Part shown: positions 16,807 to 23,821 of the stretch, one piece after another
How the letters are laid out: every line of letters starts with the position of its first letter
Numbering within the stretch: the first letter of the stretch is position 1
Assembly: GCF_021495345.1 (NCBI RefSeq)
Contig: NZ_CP099397.1
Span: 124,001 to 188,000 of the forward strand
Length of the DNA: 64,000 nt
Source: Pseudomonas hydrolytica
GTDB lineage: Bacteria > Pseudomonadota > Gammaproteobacteria > Pseudomonadales > Pseudomonadaceae
Direction of reading: 5' to 3'
Program-made: the position numbers and the translations under genes
Notes under the pieces: generated by a model
The model's database searches: none
Seen by the model: only the letters and a program-made list of their open reading frames with translations
What the model was told of the DNA's origin: nothing

Positions 16807-17985
16807 TACATCGAACTCGCGGCCCTGGAAGCTGACGCGCATCTTGGTGTTGACCTTGCGGCTCTCGGGCTCGGCCACGGCCAGCTGGCGGCAGACTTCG
16901 ACGCTGGGCACCTTGATCAGCTGTTCCTGGCGGATGGTCAGCCACACGTCGGTGCGCGACTTGCCGTGGCGGCTGTGCTTGGCCGTGGCGTTGAAGTGCA
17001 TGCGCCACTTGGCTGCCAGGGCGTTCAGCTCGTCCAGGTCAGCCACTGGCTGGAAGCGCAGGCCAGCCTCGAACTTGCGCTCGATGATGTTCCGCGCGTT
17101 CTCCACCTGGCCGGTGACGCGAGCAGCACCAGGTGCGTGGACGATCATCTGAATGCCCAGGCTGCGGCAGAGGTTCTTGGTCATGCCGGCGGTGTTGGCT
17201 GAGCCTGGGTCCATCATCAGACCGAAGGGCCGGCCGTGCATGACGTCGGCGCCGCCACGCTCCTGCATGGCGTTGATCAGCACGCTGTTGAGGTTCTCGC
17301 CGCTCTCGGCGCCCATCACGTACTGGAGGTAGATCCAGCCGCTGGCGTGGTCGGTGATTTCATACGACCAGACCCGGTCAGCTGCGATGCGCGCGAGGTT
17401 CTTGGGCTTGTTCTTGTAGAACTGGTCGGCCTCCATCACGCGCAGGCCGTTGGCGTTCTTCTCGGCGGTGGGCTTGAGGTAGTAGAGAACGCACAGCGAG
17501 GCGTCCACCTGCCAGATGTGGTTGGGGTGCAGGCTCTGCAGCTCGGTCACCGGCGCCGGGGCTAGCAGCTGGTCAGGGTGCAGCTTGTAGGCATACAGGG
17601 CGCGGCTGATGGCGCTTAGCGACATCGGGCGGATCTCGCCGCTGACCTTGTCGACGGCTTCGGCGCGGATCATGCCGCTGGCGCGTAGCGCTTCGACGGC
17701 ATCACCCAGGGAATAGAGGCGCTTTTCGTTGCGGCGGGCGGACTCGATCAAGGTGGCGCTGATGGTCAGCGCCTCCTCGCGGGTGAGCGCGCTCTGGCCG
17801 GCATCAGCGCGGCGTTTACGGGGAGCAGCGGCCACGGTCACTTCCTCCAGTTTGCGGTATAGGGTTGCCAGGCTCAGGCCCAGCTCCTGCGCCGCAGCCC
17901 GGCACAGGGCGGTACGCTGGCCGCGCGCTGCGCGTTGCAGCGAGCGGTCCAGGTCGACCAGGCGTTGGGTAATGACGGCGCTCAT
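15484..17985 (-). CDS. Mu/B3-like transposase A, truncated and fused to antisense sequence by the inversion
   Basis: DDE transposase catalysing strand transfer of the phage ends. Native codons are 1-540 (17985 to 16366): an N-terminal DNA-binding region (ELGLSLATLYRKL, about 33-45), then the rve catalytic core with D in IWQVDASLC, D in GLMMDPGSAN and E in GQVENARNIIERKFE, then a beta-barrel-like region. Beyond 16366 the frame runs 294 codons through the antisense of B to 15484; that part is His/Ala/Val-rich and not a natural domain. The missing C-terminal 50 residues, the region that in MuA contacts MuB and ClpX, are at 15011-15163. Confidence 0.85.
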   Translation of the reverse strand: MSAVITQRLVDLDRSLQRAARGQRTALCRAAAQELGLSLATLYRKLEEVTVAAAPRKRRADAGQSALTREEALTISATLIESARRNEKRLYSLGDAVEALRASGMIRAEAVDKVSGEIRPMSLSAISRALYAYKLHPDQLLAPAPVTELQSLHPNHIWQVDASLCVLYYLKPTAEKNANGLRVMEADQFYKNKPKNLARIAADRVWSYEITDHASGWIYLQYVMGAESGENLNSVLINAMQERGGADVMHGRPFGLMMDPGSANTAGMTKNLCRSLGIQMIVHAPGAARVTGQVENARNIIERKFEAGLRFQPVADLDELNALAAKWRMHFNATAKHSRHGKSRTDVWLTIRQEQLIKVPSVEVCRQLAVAEPESRKVNTKMRVSFQGREFDVSVVPDVMVGDKIMVTRNPWNDQAAQVVTVDAHGHEVYYLVPAIERNELGFDVTAPVIGEAFKRMADTPAQVARKEAAKLAMGAETEEDVAAARKAKAIPFGGQLQPYKHIDDAQLPTFMPRRGTEHELAAPTVVAPPLSIFAAAKRLQARFRNDVRRQAGGADQGGLVEGSGQHVVYGQRVQHRAVLLGAGAGELAAQGFDGRLVHHLFQRLVDQLEAVLEVVAQVLVERVELHHLAALHHLAHVGALLAELVGQLALADQHDAEQLLEAVLQLEEALEVLEGRYRDGVRLLDHQDVAVAHAVRLAQHVVHGAVPGIQAARHLAARAYGGQDGLADVHGLEGLALEVVILHADDVGLDDDHRLVFSAQAFVQILADGGLARAGLAQDRQEYAVARDLVEAFAHIADIRRDEQISAGARVCERVAEHAEVLACLLCQFGCA

Positions 17986-17988
17986 GGG

Positions 17989-18954
17989 TTAGGCCTCTGC
18001 ATCCGTGATGGGCTTGACGCCTTCCTGGTGCATCCAGGAGAAGTCCTCCTCTTCGCCGACCTCGGGCAGCTGGAACTCGGCCTTCAGCTCGCCGAGCAGG
18101 CGCTGCAGGTGGGCGATCAGCTGGGCCTGGAAGTTGCGGTGGTCGCTGCCGGTCTCGCTGCCGTGCTGCTCCAGGCTGGCGAAGGCGGCGCGCAGCTTGC
18201 CGCTGATGTCGGCCTCGGCCTCGAAGGCGATGCCGACAACCTCCTGGCGCAGCTCCTTGGCGGCGTCGTCGGCCGACATGGTCTCGATGCGGCGCTTGGC
18301 CTTCTCCAGATCCTGCTTGGTGCGATCCAGCTCGGCGCTCTTCTTGCTGAGCACCTCGCCAAGGGCGTCGTAGTCGGCCTGGGTGTCGGTGAGCTTCTTC
18401 TGCAGCTCGTCCTTTTCCTTGGTGTGGGTGTGGATCAGCTCTTCGGCCAGGTACTGCACTGCGTCGAGGTTGCCCTGCTTGGAGGCCTCGATCAGCGCGG
18501 ACTTGGCGTCTTCGGGCAGGCGGCGCCATTGGCGTAGCTCGCGGTAGCCGGCGCCAATGGCGCCCAGCTGCTTGAGCGCCTCTTCGCCGAACGCCTTCAG
18601 GTTGGTAAGGTCTTCGTCGACTTTCGAACGGGACAGGCCAAGGGCTTGGCAGAAACCGTCCCAAGTGCCGACGTCGGCAATTTCGTTGCCGTCGGCGTCG
18701 ATACCCTTTTTGCCCTGCAAGGCCCGGTACATCTTGGTTTCCTTGATATGGGCGAGCTTCGACAAACTGACGACGTCGGCAAAACGGGCGATGGAGCGGG
18801 CCATCTGTACTTGGCCGAGGATCTGGTTGGCCAGGTCGCGCTCGTCCTGCAGGCCTTGGGCGATTGCGCCCAGGTTCTGGATGACGTTGACGGCTTCTTC
18901 GTTGACCGGGACGTCCTGTACCAGCTCGGCGGTGGGGGCGGCTTTACGAGACAT
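17989..18954 (-). CDS. Phage early protein with central coiled coil
   Basis: 321 residues. The N-terminal 150 residues are helical and contain a segment like a helix-turn-helix (FCQALGLSRSKVDEDLTNL, about 105-125). A long coiled coil follows (KEKDELQKKLTDTQADYDAL to KAKRRIETM, about 190-245), then an acidic C-terminus. It sits directly upstream of the transposase, three bases apart. A DNA-binding role is plausible but not shown. Confidence 0.68.
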   Translation of the reverse strand: MSRKAAPTAELVQDVPVNEEAVNVIQNLGAIAQGLQDERDLANQILGQVQMARSIARFADVVSLSKLAHIKETKMYRALQGKKGIDADGNEIADVGTWDGFCQALGLSRSKVDEDLTNLKAFGEEALKQLGAIGAGYRELRQWRRLPEDAKSALIEASKQGNLDAVQYLAEELIHTHTKEKDELQKKLTDTQADYDALGEVLSKKSAELDRTKQDLEKAKRRIETMSADDAAKELRQEVVGIAFEAEADISGKLRAAFASLEQHGSETGSDHRNFQAQLIAHLQRLLGELKAEFQLPEVGEEEDFSWMHQEGVKPITDAEA

Positions 18955-19235
18955 TACGCGGCCTCCTGTGCGTTGCCGTTGGCCAGCTTCTGCAGGCGGC
19001 TGATGGCTTGGAAGCGGTTGTTGTCGGCCTCGATCAGCGCGTTACGGAACTCGTTATGGCCGCGCAGGCGACCATGCTCGAACGCATCGGCCTCGACGGT
19101 GCCGGCCTGGTAAGGGCTGGTGACCAGGGTCTGGTCGATACGGTTGCGCAGCACTGCCGTCATGCCCTGCATGAAGGGCTCGCTGTGCTTTTGTTCGCCC
19201 CTGAGCAGAGCGTTGGCCAGTCGGTTGAAGTCCAT
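18954..19235 (-). CDS. Small phage early protein, unknown function
   Basis: 93 residues, helical, with a conserved-looking FMQGMTAVLRNRIDQTLV segment. ATG 19235 was chosen because AAGGAG lies before it; the longer frame to 19313 starts inside the preceding gene. Its stop overlaps the next start by one base. Family not recognised. Confidence 0.65.
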   Translation of the reverse strand: MDFNRLANALLRGEQKHSEPFMQGMTAVLRNRIDQTLVTSPYQAGTVEADAFEHGRLRGHNEFRNALIEADNNRFQAISRLQKLANGNAQEAA

Positions 19236-19251
19236 GTTGTGCTCCTTGTTG

Positions 19252-19560
19252 TCAGCGGCTGGCACCGGCCAGCACGCGTTGGTTGATTTCGTTGATGCGG
19301 TGCTGTGCGGCACCCATCTCGTTGGCGTGGGCCTGCGCGATCTGCAGCAGCGCGATGCTTGGGGCGAAGCGGCCGTTGTCGAGCTTCACGGCCAGGCCTT
19401 CGGCGATCAGGGTGTTGATGGCGCGGTTGATGTTGGCCGGGCTCTCCCCGAGCCCCTTTGCCAACTCGCCGTTGCTTATGCCGGTGAGGCTGTAGCCCTT
19501 GAGGGCCTTGAGCACGCGCAGGATTCGCGCGCCGCTGTCGGAGGTGCGTGGGGTGGTCAT
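19252..19560 (-). CDS. Winged helix-turn-helix phage regulator
   Basis: A 102-residue protein with an IclR-like winged helix: ILRVLKALKGYSLTGISNGELAKGLGESPANINRAINTLIAEGLAVKL spans about residues 12-60 and is followed by the wing DNGRFAPS. DNA binding is likely; the target is unknown. ATG 19560 overlaps the preceding stop by four bases, and the longer upstream frame is rejected. Confidence 0.72.
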   Translation of the reverse strand: MTTPRTSDSGARILRVLKALKGYSLTGISNGELAKGLGESPANINRAINTLIAEGLAVKLDNGRFAPSIALLQIAQAHANEMGAAQHRINEINQRVLAGASR

Positions 19561-19781
19561 GCTGAAGTCCTGAGTAGTGCGAAGTAGTCGGCGGCGGCTT
19601 CGTCGGCGGCCTTGGCTGCGTTCTGCAGATCCTCGATGGTGAGCTGAGCGAGGGGCTTGCCGAGCTTCTGGCAGTGGCGTGCGAATGCCCGCTGGCTGAC
19701 GGCGTTCCACTCGCGGTAGCCGTCGAACGGCTCCAGGGCTTCATGCATGTCCATGATTAGGGCGAGGCTTTCCGGGCTCAT
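19557..19781 (-). CDS. Small phage early protein, unknown function
   Basis: A 74-residue helical, acidic protein (EALEPFDGYREWNAVSQRAF motif). Four-base overlaps at both ends (19557-19560 and 19778-19781) place it in the early operon. No family recognised. Confidence 0.62.
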   Translation of the reverse strand: MSPESLALIMDMHEALEPFDGYREWNAVSQRAFARHCQKLGKPLAQLTIEDLQNAAKAADEAAADYFALLRTSA

Positions 19782-20257
19782 GGCTGCTCTCCGAGATCCA
19801 GTTGTGGGTTGGCGTGCTGCTGCACATTGGCGCGGTGCCAGGCCAGGCTGGTGAGGCCGGACTGCAGCGCTGCCTGGGCAGCGTCGGCATCGACCTGGCC
19901 CTGGTAGAAGGCGATCAGGGCACCCGTGGTCGCGTTGAGTACGGCCTGCAGCTCGTTTACGTCCTGCGCGGTGCAGGTGCGGCCAGACGGGATGTCGATC
20001 AGCAGCTTGCCGCTGGTGGATGCCAGCCAGCGGCTGACCAGGGCGATGCCGCAGGCATGCTCGAAGGCCGGGATCAGCACAGCAGGCATGCGCCCTTCGG
20101 TGAGCCACTTGTAGAGGGCCCAGTGGTTGGCCTGGCCCATGCGTTCGGCAATGCGTTCGACGCTCAGGTTGTGCCGCTCCTTGGCGAAGTCCAGCGACCA
20201 CTCCATGGCCTGACGGATGCTGCTGGGCTGGGCGTTCTTCCAAGAGCGGCGCGTCAT
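19778..20257 (-). CDS. Phage early protein with helix-turn-helix-like N-terminus
   Basis: 159 residues. MEWSLDFAKERHNLSVERIAERMG and the following NHWALYKWLTEGRM (about residues 18-55) read as a helix-turn-helix; the C-terminal half is helical and Ala/Gln-rich. ATG 20257 follows GGGAGG. The longer frame to 20377 crosses the opposite-strand gene's upstream region and is not supported. The target is unknown. Confidence 0.65.
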   Translation of the reverse strand: MTRRSWKNAQPSSIRQAMEWSLDFAKERHNLSVERIAERMGQANHWALYKWLTEGRMPAVLIPAFEHACGIALVSRWLASTSGKLLIDIPSGRTCTAQDVNELQAVLNATTGALIAFYQGQVDADAAQAALQSGLTSLAWHRANVQQHANPQLDLGEQP

Positions 20258-20357
20258 TGGATGGCCCTCCCGGCGTGGCAGGAGGCGGCGTGCAAACAAA
20301 TAGGCTTTTTGCCCATTGGCAATGCTGTTACCAAAAGGCCAGCCTGTTGGGGTACAT

Positions 20358-20927
20358 TCACAGGCATGGGGAGTCACCCGATGGACGAGGTTCGGTTACT
20401 GCAGGTTGAGGGGCAGATTCAGGCGCTTGCGCGGTGCTGGCTTTACCTGGCTGCGCAGCTGGAGCTGCAGGGCGTTGACCCGGCTCCGCTGGAGCGCTCG
20501 ATGCTGGGGACGAGGTGGCCTGGTGCGCAGGCTGAGCCGCATGCTCAGACGATGATGCAGGGGCTGGTTGAGCAGCTGGCCGGCGCCCGTGAGGGGCGGC
20601 GAAGTCAATGCCAATGACCTCGGCGTCGGCCTTGAAGCCGAACTCGTTGCGCAGATCCTGGTAGGCCTTAGCCTTCAGCTGCTGCCCAACAAGTTGGCCG
20701 GCGCCGAGCAGCATCAGGCGATCGATCAGCTTTGCGGTACCGGCGCTGGCCGGCGTGCGATCGACGAACACCAGGGCCTGCTGGCGGGCTTCGGCCAGGT
20801 GTGCGGCAATGGCAGGGCCATCACCAGGTGCGCAGGCGATCAGCGCGTTGAGCGCGGCGCGCCAGGCGTCCATGGGGTGGGGAATCAGCTCGATCTCTTC
20901 GAGCGCAACTTGCGGCTTGTCGGTCAT
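20358..20927 (-). CDS. Phage early hypothetical protein with Ala/Pro-rich tail
   Basis: 189 residues. The first 110 look like a genuine helical domain (PMDAWRAALNALIACAPGDG; KLIDRLMLLGAGQLVGQQLK). The last 75 are low-complexity Ala/Pro/Ser, and almost all of that tail is antisense to a plausible plus-strand gene (20381-20617). Either the tail is a real disordered extension or the original gene ended earlier. It lies just downstream of the Ner-like gene in the early operon. Confidence 0.55.
   Translation of the reverse strand: MTDKPQVALEEIELIPHPMDAWRAALNALIACAPGDGPAIAAHLAEARQQALVFVDRTPASAGTAKLIDRLMLLGAGQLVGQQLKAKAYQDLRNEFGFKADAEVIGIDFAAPHGRRPAAQPAPASSSEHAAQPAHQATSSPASSAPAEPGQRPAAPAAQPGKASTAQAPESAPQPAVTEPRPSGDSPCL
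20381..20617 (+). CDS. Small phage protein encoded against the early operon
   Basis: 78 residues beginning MDEVRLLQVEGQIQALARCW, a helical amphipathic protein without recognised family. Support: GGGGAG ribosome site seven bases before the ATG and protein-like composition (two Trp, LYLAAQLELQG). Against it: it lies wholly antisense to the gene at 20358-20927. An in-frame ATG at 20366 is an alternative start. Confidence 0.45.
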   Translation: MDEVRLLQVEGQIQALARCWLYLAAQLELQGVDPAPLERSMLGTRWPGAQAEPHAQTMMQGLVEQLAGAREGRRSQCQ

Positions 20928-20963
20928 GGCGGTGACCCTCGCTGCTGTTGTGGTTGGGGGTGG

Positions 20964-21176
20964 TTAAGCGGCAACGGCTTCGCCGTCCTTGAGGCCGAGG
21001 GCAACTGCAATGACATGCGACTGGCCGTAGTTGCCTTTGGAGAAGCCGTTGAGCACTTGGTAAACGGCGGTGGGCGGAAAGCCGTGGTCTTTCGCCCATT
21101 GATTGACGGTTAGGCCCTTGGCACGGAACTGGGCTTTCACCTGTTCGACGGTCTTGGGTTTTTGCTGGGTTGCCAT
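20964..21176 (-). CDS. Small DNA-binding protein (Ner/Cro-like), first gene of the early operon
   Basis: 70 residues with one helix-turn-helix: VNQWAKDHGFPPTAVYQVLNG (in two parts, about residues 25-45) followed by KGNYGQSHVIAVALGLKDG, the form common in small phage DNA-binding proteins. Divergent to the repressor and first in the leftward transcript, it occupies the place of Mu ner, which turns down early transcription. ATG 21176 has GAGGAG upstream. Confidence 0.75.
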   Translation of the reverse strand: MATQQKPKTVEQVKAQFRAKGLTVNQWAKDHGFPPTAVYQVLNGFSKGNYGQSHVIAVALGLKDGEAVAA

Positions 21177-21202
21177 GGCGGTGGCTCCTCGGCTGGTAGT
21201 TG

Positions 21203-21220
21203 AAGATTCATAAGAATCTT
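21203..21220. promoter_or_regulatory. Palindrome in the early leader
   Basis: AAGATTC-ATAA-GAATCTT is a perfect 7-bp inverted repeat with a 4-base centre. It lies in the presumed 5' leader of the leftward early transcript, between promoter and first gene. It is a candidate binding site for the Ner-like protein; an RNA hairpin is the alternative. Confidence 0.55.
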
Positions 21221-21237
21221 TGGTGTTTGTGAGGCTG

Positions 21238-21266
21238 AGTATGGGTAGAAAACTACCCATCGTCAA
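21238..21266 (-). promoter_or_regulatory. Leftward early promoter with operator palindrome in the spacer
   Basis: On the minus strand TTGACG (21266-21261), a 17-base spacer and CATACT (21243-21238) form a good promoter. The spacer is filled by a perfect inverted repeat at 21241-21260: ATGGGTAG, four bases, CTACCCAT. A second, imperfect site with ATGGGTA/TGCCCAT arms (21275-21294) covers the repressor start codon. Both are natural targets of the adjacent repressor, giving repression of early genes and autoregulation. Confidence 0.72.
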
Positions 21267-21274
21267 GGAGGTTT

Positions 21275-21694
21275 ATGGGTACTTATTTGCCCATTGGCGA
21301 GCGGCTTGCTGAGGAAAGGAAGCGGCTAGGGTTCAATCAAACCGACTTCGCGGCTGTGGCTGGAGTAAGCAGAAAAACTCTTTTCGGCTATGAGAGCGGC
21401 GAGCGAACGCCCGACGCTGGGGGGCTTGCTGCCTGGGCTAGCGAAGGTGTGGACTTGATGTACGTGGTGCTTGGTGAACGCTCGAAAGCCCATCCCGTCG
21501 CTCAACTTCCAGCAGACGAACAAGTCTTGCTCGAGGCATATCGCGCTATGCCGGCCCGTGCTCGTAAGCTCCTTCTGGCCGAAATGCTGACGGGTAAGAA
21601 GACACGCAAAGCTGACGGTAAGGCTGATGGCATGAGCGTTTCAGGCGATGGGAACCGAGTAGCTGGAAGGGATTACAACGAAACGAAGGAGTAG
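21275..21694 (+). CDS. Phage repressor, XRE-type helix-turn-helix
   Basis: 139 residues. The N-terminal XRE domain (about 5-65) contains GFNQTDFAAVAGVSRKTLFGYESG. There is no LexA-type peptidase domain. The C-terminus ends with GDGNRVAGRDYNE, a motif repeated at the start of the next protein. Its rightward direction, divergent from the early operon, and the operator palindrome in the promoter make it the likely lysogeny repressor. AAGGAGG precedes ATG 21275. Confidence 0.83.
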   Translation: MGTYLPIGERLAEERKRLGFNQTDFAAVAGVSRKTLFGYESGERTPDAGGLAAWASEGVDLMYVVLGERSKAHPVAQLPADEQVLLEAYRAMPARARKLLLAEMLTGKKTRKADGKADGMSVSGDGNRVAGRDYNETKE

Positions 21695-21698
21695 CACC

Positions 21699-22085
21699 GT
21701 GGATATCCAGGTTGAGGGGAGCAACAACCGAGTCGCCGGGCGGGACTATTACGAGAATCAGATCAAGCCTTGCCCGCGATGCGAGGTCAGGGTCATTGAT
21801 CGTGAAAAGAGCATCTGCAACCAGTGCACCAAGGAAGAGAGAGATGAAAAGGCCCGTGGGCAGATGACGCTGTTCGGTCTGGGAGTGCTCTTCATCTTCG
21901 GTTGGTTACATGGTTGGCGGTCAGAAAGAGGCCTGGCGCCAGGTATAGAAGGGCTGGCAGAGACACTGGCACTGTCGGTCGGTATTGCCATCGCAGCGCT
22001 TTCAGTGATCTGGTTTTTACTTCCGCTTGTTGTTGAGATCGGTGCGGCCTACTTCGAGAGCCGCCGTAATCGCTATCGCGAATAA
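21699..22085 (+). CDS. Zinc-ribbon membrane protein sharing a motif with the repressor
   Basis: 128 residues with GTG start four bases after the repressor stop (GGAG upstream). Order: N-terminal EGSNNRVAGRDYYEN (5-20); a zinc-ribbon-like pair CPRC and CNQC (about 25-48); two transmembrane segments (about 58-72 and 88-115). It is co-transcribed with the repressor and so expressed in the lysogen. I do not recognise a family. A role in superinfection exclusion or membrane-targeted defence is inference from location and architecture. Confidence 0.72.
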   Translation: MDIQVEGSNNRVAGRDYYENQIKPCPRCEVRVIDREKSICNQCTKEERDEKARGQMTLFGLGVLFIFGWLHGWRSERGLAPGIEGLAETLALSVGIAIAALSVIWFLLPLVVEIGAAYFESRRNRYRE

Positions 22086-22107
22086 CCACATGGATGAGGC
22101 CTGTGTA

Positions 22108-22836
22108 ATGAAGATCAGAGCAATGTTTTTCACGGTGCTGGCTGCCGTTCTTCTATCCGGCTGTGCTACAGACTTCCGAAACAAAACGCCTACAGAGGTC
22201 GCACAGGCAACTCGCGTGCATGAAAGCGAGTACAGCGAGAGCAGGATCTACCTGGCGCCACCCGTGACGGGTAATCCGGTGATGGGCATGACCTACGAAG
22301 CCCAGCTCGCCGCCATCCAGTCGAAGAAGGACGGCTCGATAACTCATGCCCTTCGGGTGAAGTGGAGCTACCTCTCTCACGCTTGGATGTTCTTCTCCAA
22401 TGCCACGCTGCCGGGGCCAATTCCTCTTGAAACCGTATCCACGAACAGGGAGGTGTATAGCTGTCGCTCTAGCCGGTGCAGCTACTACGAAAGCACGTCA
22501 GCAGTTGTGCCGCTGGAGGTCCTGGCCAATGCAGGTTCGGGCTTGAAAGTTCGCTTCTCTTCTCAGCAGGGTGGCGTCATTGTCGAGCTGCCGGCCACCT
22601 ATGTGCTCGGTTATCTGCAAGCCATGTCTACGGCGCTGGGCGGGGCTGTTTCGCACCCAACTGCCGCTCCGGCCTCAAGGATTCCCAAGTGGGAGGCAGT
22701 GCCGACACGCCCTGCCGGCCAGGCTGGTGAGGTTGCGGTGAAGAGCAAGGAACAGCAGATCCAAGAGCTGCAGAACACGCAGGGGCTGAGCTACGAGGAG
22801 TATCAGCGGCGCTATAAGGAGATCATGGGGCAGTGA
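22108..22836 (+). CDS. Prophage-encoded lipoprotein, unknown function
   Basis: 242 residues. A lipoprotein signal (MKIRAMFFTVLAAVLLSGC) is followed by a mature domain with two Cys around YSCRSSRCSYYES (about 112-125), a helical region and a Gln/Glu-rich C-terminus (KEQQIQELQNTQGLSYEEYQ). The ATG at 22108 starts exactly at the signal peptide; the longer frame from 22027 is out of context. It is probably anchored in the inner or outer membrane and expressed with the repressor operon. Confidence 0.75.
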   Translation: MKIRAMFFTVLAAVLLSGCATDFRNKTPTEVAQATRVHESEYSESRIYLAPPVTGNPVMGMTYEAQLAAIQSKKDGSITHALRVKWSYLSHAWMFFSNATLPGPIPLETVSTNREVYSCRSSRCSYYESTSAVVPLEVLANAGSGLKVRFSSQQGGVIVELPATYVLGYLQAMSTALGGAVSHPTAAPASRIPKWEAVPTRPAGQAGEVAVKSKEQQIQELQNTQGLSYEEYQRRYKEIMGQ

Positions 22837-22887
22837 GGCGAAAACGCTAACTAGGAGTGGCTATGCGCGATGAATTGGGAGTTAGAG

Positions 22888-23337
22888 ATGAAGGATGAGT
22901 TGGACAAGCTGTTTCAAGAACGAAATGAGCGCATTGATAAGGCTGCTGAAGATGCTCGCCAGGCCAAGGAGCAAGCAGACAACCTCCGTAATCATGCGTT
23001 GGAACTACTTAACACTATATTCGTGCCGGTGCTCAGAGAGTTCGAGTCGGAACTTAGCTCAAGAGGGCATAGCTGCAGGGTAGCTGTTGGGGAAACCTCA
23101 ACCCCAAGAGTTGTTTTTGGCTTCCAGCTTGAAGCACCCGGAACACGAGGAAGACTACCTGAGTCAACCTTGACGTTCGTAGCTAACCCGAAAGTGCAAG
23201 TGAACTGGGATGTATGGACGCCCAAGGGGAAGGTCGGCAATGGTGCGTTGCCTATGAAGGATCTGCAGAGTGTGGATCAAGAGTGGGTGCGCAAAGAGGT
23301 CCTATCTTTCGTAGCGCGAGTAATCAGAGGCGCTTAA
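22888..23337 (+). CDS. Prophage accessory hypothetical protein with N-terminal coiled coil
   Basis: About 149 residues (155 if the ATG at 22870 is used; 22888 has GGGAG at better spacing). Residues 1-40 form a charged coiled coil (DKLFQERNERIDKAAEDARQ), followed by a globular beta-rich domain (VVFGFQLEAP; VNWDVWTPKGKVG). Codons end in A/T more often than in neighbouring phage genes, suggesting recent acquisition. It is the last gene before a strong terminator. Confidence 0.65.
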   Translation: MKDELDKLFQERNERIDKAAEDARQAKEQADNLRNHALELLNTIFVPVLREFESELSSRGHSCRVAVGETSTPRVVFGFQLEAPGTRGRLPESTLTFVANPKVQVNWDVWTPKGKVGNGALPMKDLQSVDQEWVRKEVLSFVARVIRGA

Positions 23338-23370
23338 CGCCTTAAGACGTCTGAAACACCCAGGTCCAGA

Positions 23371-23400
23371 GGGCGCCGCAATGGCGCCCTAGTTGTTTTT
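23371..23400 (+). terminator. Intrinsic terminator of the repressor/accessory operon
   Basis: GGGCGCC (23371-23377), loop GCAAT, GGCGCCC (23383-23389), then TAGTTGTTTTT. It separates lysogeny-expressed genes from the late lysis and structural genes. Confidence 0.87.
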
Positions 23401-23516
23401 GCCGCGTCCAAATTACTCCGCGCGCGCGCGAGGCGAAGCTGTGATCTCTCCCCCGGTCGGACTGCCGGTATGAGCACAGCCACGGCCAGGGATTGGCCAA
23501 CCTCGGAGCGCAACCC

Positions 23517-23819
23517 ATGGCCACCTGCCAGAACAAGCCCAAGCGCCGCCTCCTGCCGCGCATGACCGTTTTCGCTGTTATCTCCCTGATGCTGCTGACC
23601 GCCATCTGGTTCGTGCGGCCCGAGCAGCTGCAGGTGGTGCTGTACAAGGTCAGCCTCATCACCATCGGCGCCGTGCTGGCGTACTACATCGACCGCGTGC
23701 TGTTCCTGGTCGAGGCCAGGCCGCATGAGTGCATCGGGGGCATTCATATCGTCGGGGCGTGGATCAGGCGAGCCGTGATCGCCTTGGCCTGCATCCTCGG
23801 CATGACGCTGGGGCTTTAG
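23517..23819 (+). CDS. Putative holin
   Basis: 100 residues with a basic N-terminus (KPKRRLLPR), then three hydrophobic segments (about 15-35, 42-60 and 78-98). It immediately precedes a lytic transglycosylase and spanins, which supports the holin assignment. ATG 23517 was preferred to an upstream TTG at 23493. It is the first gene after the terminator; a late promoter is expected in 23401-23516 but I cannot pinpoint one. Confidence 0.68.
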   Translation: MATCQNKPKRRLLPRMTVFAVISLMLLTAIWFVRPEQLQVVLYKVSLITIGAVLAYYIDRVLFLVEARPHECIGGIHIVGAWIRRAVIALACILGMTLGL

Positions 23820-23821
23820 TC

